Shown here piece after piece: positions 49,201-58,200 of a DNA stretch of 64,000 nucleotides. Below the pieces are notes generated by a model. The model made no database searches. It was not told where the DNA came from and saw only the letters and a list, made by a program, of their open reading frames with translations. Within the stretch, counting starts at the first letter, position 1. Every line of letters starts with the position of its first letter. Where the stretch lies: assembly GCA_012845835.1 (NCBI GenBank), contig JABAKD010000013.1, forward strand, positions 534,501 through 598,500, written 5' to 3'. The DNA is from Undaria pinnatifida (Eukaryota > Sar > Phaeophyceae > Laminariales > Alariaceae). Position numbers and translations under genes: made by a program.

Positions 49201-52200
49201 TTAGCGATCTGTCAACGATTGCTTACAGCTTGCTACCGATGGATTTTTGCGCGTTGCATTTTGCGCATCTTTGCCAGGTGCTGGTTGCTTTACCCATAGA
49301 TTGACAATTGCTTAAGGCCACGGGGGGACCGAAGCGACCATCCCCTGGTCCCCGGTTTTCCGGTAACTCTAATATCTAGATGTTTTATCGGAACAGTAAA
49401 AAACACATGGCTAGGTTAACATGCTTCGTTTATAGCTTCGGCTGTTTCGTGGAACACAGACCCGGAAACCCATGAAAAAAAGGGCTTAATCCACAGATGC
49501 TCTGAGTCTCTTCAGATCGGCGTCCCTCTTGTTCTCAGCAGAGGTCCACACCTCGACTTTGAGGCAGTGCAGTGGTCAAAATTTGGGGTACACAAAACGA
49601 GATACAAAAGACGACCCCCAACAGAACGTATGCACTTCACTAGCGGGCAGCTACAGCTCCCCACAAGCAACCACGCCCCGCGAAATTGAGGGACGCTCCT
49701 GGTGGGGTGTATGACGACGTGGGGTGTGCCAGCCAGCAGTCGTAGGCAAAAAAAAAGCGACTCACGAGATGTTTCGTGAGTTCGAACTTGCGAGCTGCAA
49801 CACCGAAAGCCACCGAAATCGCTGAAATATTTCAATTCACGCTCGGGAGCCTATTAATAATGCAATGGGTACTGACCGATGAAAAAGCGTTTTTCACCGA
49901 AAGCTTGCTGCTCACCCGGAGGATGGTATAACTCTGTAATATGTGGGGTTTAAGGGCCTAGGAGAAGAGGAGAGGGACACTCGAAAAAGGGGTGGTTAGT
50001 TATGGAGTCTGAAAAAAGACTAAAAGCACCTGAAAAGCTCTGTATTATTGGATCTTTGCTGCGTTTTTTTCTAAAAGTTTGAAACGAGGATGAGGATCTT
50101 GTTTGCAGATGCTATACTCTTTTTTCAAGTGGTTTTATACGTACGTGAAATGCCTCCATACGAGCTCCTACTAAAAATATTCCTGTGCAATCCCCCGTGG
50201 CCTTAACGCTTACCGATTTTTTTTGCCGTACGATCCTTTTTGTGCGTGTCTAATGGCATCCTGCAGGGGGCTAAACAAATTCTACGGAGATGCGGACATT
50301 TCCGCGAAACTTGCTGAAGATGTTCTCAACGTGCTCATGGTAAGCGGTGAACCGAACCGAACCGAACCGAATCGAACCGAATCGAACCGAACCGAACCGA
50401 ACCGAACCGAACCGAACCAAACCGAACCGAACCGAACCGAACCGAACCGAACCGAACCGAACCGAACCGAACCGAACCGAACCGAACCGAACCGAACCGA
50501 ACCGAACCGTGACCATGGGTGAATCCTGACCACATACCGTATAGCACGCCCTGGGGGATGAATTTCCGAGGCTGTTTTATCCCAGATGCGGAGGCACACA
50601 CAACCAAACCGATCGATCACTTTGGAGAGATCTTAGATGTTGTCGGGGTCCTGACGATAGACCTATCGCTCGGCCTTTTGCACTCTCGTTGTGTACACAT
50701 GCCGCGACATGCCGCGGTAGAGCTTAACTAATTCAATTTGTTTCTGAGACTCGTCACCTGAGGACCTTGTATCTCACCGCGACATGCCGCGCTAGAGCTT
50801 AACTACTTCAATTTGTTTTTGAGACTCGTCACCTGAGGACCTTATATCTCACCGCGACATGCCGCGGTAGAGCTTAACTACTTCAACTTGTTCCTGAGAC
50901 TCTTCACCTGAGGACCTTATATCTCACCCCAGCAGTGATTTGTGACAAGATATACACCGAACTGCAACCCGATCAACTATCCCATGGCATATATATGCTA
51001 TATATAGTCTAAAGCATATATAGCATATATAGCATATATATGCTATGTATGCTATATAGTCTAATATATAGCATATATAGCATATGTAGCATATATTATT
51101 ATAAAAATGAAAATACACTCCAGCTTGAGATCGAATATTTTGTCGAAACTCATCTTTGCAAGTTGTGCGTGATGCTCCGATCGCGCGTGTCACGGGTTGT
51201 GTGTCCTCATTAAGGATATAGCATATTGCAAAAACAAGGATGACATTAATGAAATTTGGACGTTCGTTGGGTTAACCACTTATGAGCCACAAAATCCCTT
51301 CCTATACTAACTTCAAGTAATTTTGTCCCTAAAAAGGGTTTCCAGTCGTGAAGGCGTTGAGGAGCCCCGTCATTCAGAAAAAAAAACGCTTTTTGCCGAT
51401 AAGTGGTATACCTTAGTACCTCTAACGGAGAAAAAAAAAGCAGCTTGGGAAATTGTCGGAGGGGTGTGCGTGTGTGTTCTCTTGTGTGCTGTACGGCACC
51501 TGGTATAGATATCAGGCGGTCCCAAGCGGCAAGTGCGGTATTTTTGTAACAGTCGAGGAAGAGCGGTGCAACAGTATTGCTACCGTCGCTATCGGTATGC
51601 TGCGCGCGCGTGGTGCATGTTCCTCCGTTGCACGTGGGACACATGCCTTACCCCAGTAGCCCGGACTTCTTCGTATCGCCACTGCTGTACCTGGTAGTCG
51701 CTCCTTTGCTCTTTGTTCTTTTTTGTTCCCCCCAGGTACGTGGCACATTTGTGGCTCAAGTTAAGATTATGGGTTTGTTTATTTATTTTGCTTGTTTTAT
51801 CCTCAGGCGGATGGGGAAACGTAGCAATTGAAATGTAGAGCTTGTACATCCGTCGATCATTCCTAAAGAGCTATTTTGTGTCGCCTGTACAGAATGAAGA
51901 ATATCGAAAGAAATTTCTTCTGTTGTTGCTCAATATACTTCGTGATGTTGCTGTTGCTACTGCTACTGCTACTGCTACTGCTACTGCCGTTGTTTTCGTT
52001 TTCGTTTTCGTTTTTGTTTTTCTGTTTTTTTTTATGTGTCTAGCTGACGGACGAACGGGACGTGGAGAACAAACTGGTGGTTCTGCTGGAGTACGACAAG
52101 TTCCCCTTCATCAAGGTGACGTTTACCGATAACCACAACCATACTTGCACCGCTTTCAGTATTTGTGTCGTTTTGTCTTTCATTTCTAGCGGACGCCGTT

Positions 52201-55200
52201 CCGTTTCAACGCCGCACTTACCCAAGAGCAAGGGCTGCGAGTTGTCTGTCGATTTGGCCATTGTAAGTCGCCGAAGTGTTGGTTGGCGAGGCATTACCGT
52301 TTGTTGCGGAGTTCTGCGTGTTCGCAATTGACAGGCACGTTTGTGGCTTGACGTATTATGATCGATTCATATCGTCCTTATTTACAGCATGTTTGCAATT
52401 TTCAAGCTCGTTTGCGTTGGAGAAGTGTAAAAATAGTGTTGAAACCGACAAATGTCATAGTGTACATAGACCCTAGACCAACACACCCCCAAGAAAATAT
52501 TAGGTTCGCAATTAAAAAAAAAAATGGTTGGAAAACATATATCTAACATGTTGTTTCGTTGGTTTTTCGTGGGTTGGGTTGTTGTGCTTTGGATTGTGAC
52601 ATTCGACGGTTTCAATACTAACAACACTACTAATACGATAGTTTAATGTTTTCCTACCCATCTCCTACGCAACCAAAGTTGCTACGAACAGCAGTACAGT
52701 ACAGTAGATCGCAGACACTCTGTTAATACTACGGTACTTGTAGTTTGATGCGGAAGACTGCGGAGTTGTGTGTCTTTGCATCTGACGAGCGCGTTTGTGG
52801 CTCGAGGTGCTGTGCTTATTCATGTGTGAAACCAGTCGGGTGGCCGGCTTCGCCCCCAACTAGTGTCTTAGCCGTGGCTTCCAGCTAGCTGACAGCCCTT
52901 GGTGACAGCTGACAGCGTACTCAGAGGGGTTAAATACCGCAGTTGATATTGATAACTTATTTTCTGATAGCTGGCATCTTGCGATTTGCCTGGGTGCGTT
53001 GTGGACAGGTTTTGCTGAAGAACCGCGCGAAGGTGCTGTACTGTACCCGTCTTAAGGGGGCACAGACAGAGGAGGACAAGCAGGCGATACAGGCAAGTTA
53101 CAAGAGGAAAGGGAACTGTACTCTCCGAGGCGCAAAGAGTATTAGTAGTGGTGTGTGGTCGTTGCGGTGGCAGTGCTTGCATCAGTAGCACTGACAGCAG
53201 TAGCAGTAGCAGTAGCAGCAGTAATAGTAGTAGTAGTAATAGTATAGTAGCAACGGTAGTAGACTAGTAGTATCAATGTTAATAGAACAGTAGGAGTGGT
53301 GGTGGTAGTGATAGCAGCAGTAGTAGTAGGGTATAGTATCGCCTAGTTGCACGTTTATGCTGGCGTTTGTACTGCTGATTTTCGACAGCTTACCCCCGCC
53401 CTTTCTGTTTGCCTACTCCCTTGCAACTTGTGCAGGAGGAGATGATGGCGGACGATGCCGGTGGGGGTCCCCAAATCCTGGAAGCGCTCCTGAAGACGGA
53501 TTCGGCTTCCAGCTGGAACCAGGACAAGCTGGCGGACTTCGGCAAGAAGACCAGGAAGGAGGCCAGGGCATTGGTGAAGGGAGGAAGCGGTGCGGCGGGA
53601 GGGGACGGGAGGGATGATATCGACACCATGGACACCGACGAGGTGAGAGGTTTAGTTGTGTGTGATGAGTGACGAGGTCTAGACAGCTGATACCATATGG
53701 GTAGCAATTTTTTTGGGGGGGAAAATGTGCGTGACAAGGCGGCCTCCTTAACCCCGAATCGTCCGAATTTGGCATATTGTTTTTCGGGATTTTTTTTGTG
53801 TATAGCTTTAAGCTAGTGTTGGTCTTGGGGTAGTTGATCGGGTTGCACTTTTTTGTTTTTTCTCTCAAAAGTAATAAACGTTTGTGTGAGAGGTTGGACA
53901 GATTCTGAAGTGAGAGGCCTCAGAAAAATAGCGGCGCACCTGTACCCGGGTATGCGTCTCTCATGGGCCAGATTCATAAGTCACACTGGCTACGACTACT
54001 CTTTTTTTGATGTGATTCCAGAATTGTTATAGCCCCTGTTCCTTGTGTACAAGGGGCATGTATAGTTTTTTCTTGTGTATCGTAGGTTCTGTTTAATGTA
54101 TCCCCCCAAAAGAGAACACGGGGAAGATGCAGATGCGGAGATGCGAGATGCGGAACGCGGATACCAGGGCGTCGTTGGTGAAGCGTTGAGGCGGTGCGGA
54201 AGGAGGGGAGGGAGGAGATGATGTCGACAACATCTACGCCGACAAGGCCATGGGTTGGGGTCGGTGGTGCACACATCGGACGGGTCACTTGCTGTCTAGA
54301 TTATCTATGGTATCTATACTACAGCATATATGTGCTGTTATGAGAGGAGGAGGCGGTGCGGCGGGCGGGGATGGGGGGGATGCGATCGATACGATGGACA
54401 TCGACAAGGTGATGGGTTCAGTAGTGTACCAGGTATACGATACGCCTTTGTTGGCCCAGTTTTGAAAATGCGGTTTGACAATCTACACGGATGGACTTGT
54501 TTTTTTTATTTGAGCCGGAATTATTGAAGCCTGTCTTGTGAATACGACGGACTAGAATTTGGCGACGATTTCATGTGAAGACCGCTACTAGTGTGGACAC
54601 TCCCCGATTCATTCGGGCTACGAAATATACAAGTGATGTTTTCAAGTTTTGTTTGTGGGTTCAACGATCAACCTATCCCTCTCGTCAACCCGTGCGCCGC
54701 CTAACCAATCGTTTGACACATCGCCGATTGCGCCAACGTATGAACACGTCAACTCGCTGAAAACGTCGTTTTTGCTTTTGCCAGCAGGCGTTTACATGTA
54801 CGCCGCCGATGTGTCTACGCGTCAACCCATTGAAATGCAACCGTCAGATACTCTTTTGTCAGAAGGCGTGTATGTGTCGACGCGTCAACTCATCGAATTT
54901 GAAACCGTCGGGTTCTCCTTTTCAAACAGGCGTTTACCCCGGCGGCGTCGGCGGACGTGAAGGCGCAGACGGTGGTAGACCTGGATTCGATGGCTTTCGC
55001 AGAGGGGGGGCACCTCATGACCAACAAGCGATGCGATTTGCACTCCAAGTCTTGGCGGTGAGTGTCAATAAAAGTTGTGAAAGATTGAATTCTATCCCTT
55101 TACCCTTCGCCGTTATCCCTCTGTCCGGAAATGCAAAGGCCATTGGGTACTGCCTACCGTAGTACTATTTAAGGACCGTTGGGTGTTGATGTACCCTGCA

Positions 55201-58200
55201 CCCTAATCCTAGCCCCGACTTAACCCCCAAGCTCGTACGATACCAACTGTACGTGCATTTGCTTCGTTTTATTTTGCATTTGGGAGAAGTAACAAGCACG
55301 CGTAGAGATGCTCGCTCGCTCGCTCGCTCGCTGCCGCATGCACGCACGCGCGTGCCCAGCGTATAAAAAGTGCCATTTTCGTCCAATGATGTGGTTGTTG
55401 TGCGAGGAGGATTGTTTACCGTAGAACTTCGCGGTAGGGATAGGGAATGACGTCGGAATTCGGGGCGGTTTTTGCCTTCCTGTGCGGTCCTGCCCTGTCC
55501 TGTCCTTCCCTGTCCTGTCCTTCCCTGTCCTGTCCTTCCCTGTCCTGTCCTTCCCTGTCCTGTCCTTCCCTGTCCTGTCCTTCCCTGTCCTGTCCTTCCC
55601 TGTCCTGTCCTGCCCTACCCTGTCCTGTCCTGTCCTGTCCCATCCTGTCCTGTCCTGTCCTGTCCTGTTCTGTCCTGTCCTGTCCTGTTCTGTCCTGTCC
55701 TGCCCTACCCTTCCCTGTCCTGTACTGTCCTGTCCCATCCTGTCCTGTCCTGTCCTGTCCTGTCCTGTCCTGTCCTGTCCTGTCCTGTCCTGTCCTGTCC
55801 TGTCCTGTCCTGTCTCGTCCTCTGCTGCGCTTTGCTGGTATGACTTAATATTTTTTTCTTTTAATGCCTCGTTACAGTGTTTCTCGGCTTGTGGTATTTA
55901 TTTGTATCTGTTGTAATGATAATAGCTTGACTTATTCGTTTTTTCTCTTCTGTTCTAGCCTTCCCCCATTTTTTTTGTTGCTTCTCTTTTTGAACCTGGG
56001 CACTTTATTTATAAAACCTTAGTAGTTTTAGTCTGAATACTTTATTATTTCGGTATTGCTACCCCCCCCCCCCCCCATTTGCCTTCTTGTCCGCAGGGCG
56101 CAGAAGAAAGGGTACGAGGAAGTTCACGTGCCGGCGATATCGCACGTACCCGTAGCAGGGGAGCGTTTGATTCCCATCGAAGAACTGCCCACTTGGGTGC
56201 ACCCCGCTTTCAAGGTGGGCCACTTTCTACTAATAGTACTGCAGTAGGGGTCCCCCTTATAAGGCGGTATCCCCATAAAAGGCGGCACCCCCATAAAAGG
56301 CGGTGAAAATCGCTTGGCGTGACTATATCATAGGGAATGGCACTCATAACCTGTACCAGATACCTGGTATTGAATAAGCCGGCTTCCCCCAATACAGCGG
56401 TCATATTGCCCTCTGTAGTGCACTATCAATACCACACCACGGCTTTAGTGGATGGCTCCTGTCATACTACTGGATTACAAATATCCTATTAATAGCGACG
56501 ACTCTACTGTATTTCTTGATTTGACCATTTGGTTTGGTACTACTAGTCATCCTCCCACCGGTATAGTATATGACAAATGCGTATTTATTATTTTACACAT
56601 CCCTTCGGACGAAATCCAGCACCAATTTTCTCCACGACCGACAGAGGCAAAGTGCCGAGCGAAAACGCCGCGCGACGCGTCTATGGGATATCTCGACGGT
56701 CTTGCCTAAACCGCCATGCTCGTTGTTGGTGCCCCCTCCTTGTTTTGGAGGAACTCGGCTATAAAGTTCATCATAAGGGGTGTAGTGTACGCTGTTATAC
56801 ACGGTATACGGCACTGCTATTGTACGTTATTATGGAACCACTACTAGTGGGTAGGGTGCTCGCGATTTCCAACCTTTGTTGGGTTGGAAAAACAAGATGA
56901 AACCGTAAAAACACGAATATAAGCCCAGAGGGGTTGGAAGAAGCATGCGAGAAATCCAGCGTGTTGAGTGTTTGCGCATTTGTTTTTTTATGAATTCTAT
57001 TTGCGACGAAGTTATATCCCGACCAACGAGCTTTGTGGATGTTCCTACTGTATTAATAAGACTACCGTCGGTAAGAAGGCCGCAAGGTCATTCTTGGTAG
57101 GATGGGTTCGCCTTGGGGCATGGCTTCGTTGGTTTTATATCTTCGTAACCCAACCAAATGTGCTACCTCGCAAACACCGTCACCGTCTTAACTATCCTAC
57201 TGCTATTGCTACTGCTACTGATACTGAATATCGCAGGGCATGGACAAGCTGAACCGCATCCAGAGCAAGATGCAGGAGGCCGCGCTACTCTCTCCGGAGA
57301 ACCTTCTGCTCTGCGCGCCCACCGGTGCCGGTAAGACGAACGTGGCCTTGATGACCATGCTGCACGAGATCGGCCAGCACAGAAGGGAGGACGGCACCAT
57401 CGATACGGAGGGTTTCAAGATCGTTTACGTCGCGCCCATGAAGGCCCTCGTGCAGGAGGTGAGCGTGCTGGAGGCGATGGCGGAGGGGGGGGGGCGGGGC
57501 GGTGGACTCATCGGTTGGTGGATCGGTCAGTTGGTCAAGGGGTCAATCGGGTGGTCGATCAATGAGTAAACCGATCAATCAAGCTATTACTAGTTCAGCT
57601 TTTAATAGCTGCCAGGGTTATATACGAAACCAGCCAATCAATCAACCAATCAACACTCAATCAACCATGTAACCAACTAAAACGACGAACAAACCAATCA
57701 ATAATCAACCAAGTATGGATGGAAAAGCCAAGCATTCGACCATCCAACCAATTTAAACATCCAGTCACGCACTCATCTAGCTAACCACCCAAAACAAAAA
57801 ATCCGACCAGCTGCAAAATGCAGCCAACACCGTTATCTAGCAACCAACCATCCGGCCAACCACCCAAGACGACGAATCATCCAACTAACCAAACCGTCGC
57901 TCGACATGCGCTGTGAAAATTGAGGTACGCAATCAACCAACGCTCATAATCAACTAACTAACCAGCACTCACACTGTCACACTATCGCACTATCGCACTG
58001 TCGCACTATCGCACTATGGTAGCACTTTGGTAGCACTATGGTAGAGGTATGAAGGTATGCCACTTCATGCTGAAACGCTATTATAGCTGAATATCCGGGC
58101 TCCTTAACGCAAAATCGTCGGGATTTGATTAATATTGTCATTCTTGTTTTGCAATATTGCTATATGTCATTCTACTATTTGTATACCTAGGACATGGGAT

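Noticed and set aside
50271-50620. Frames encoding EPNRT or RFGSV repeats
   Set aside because: Product of the (GAACC)n microsatellite.
55220-55916. Long Asp/Arg/Thr-Gly or Cys/Pro/Val-rich frames
   Set aside because: Every frame is open across the CCTGT array; no biological frame can be inferred.
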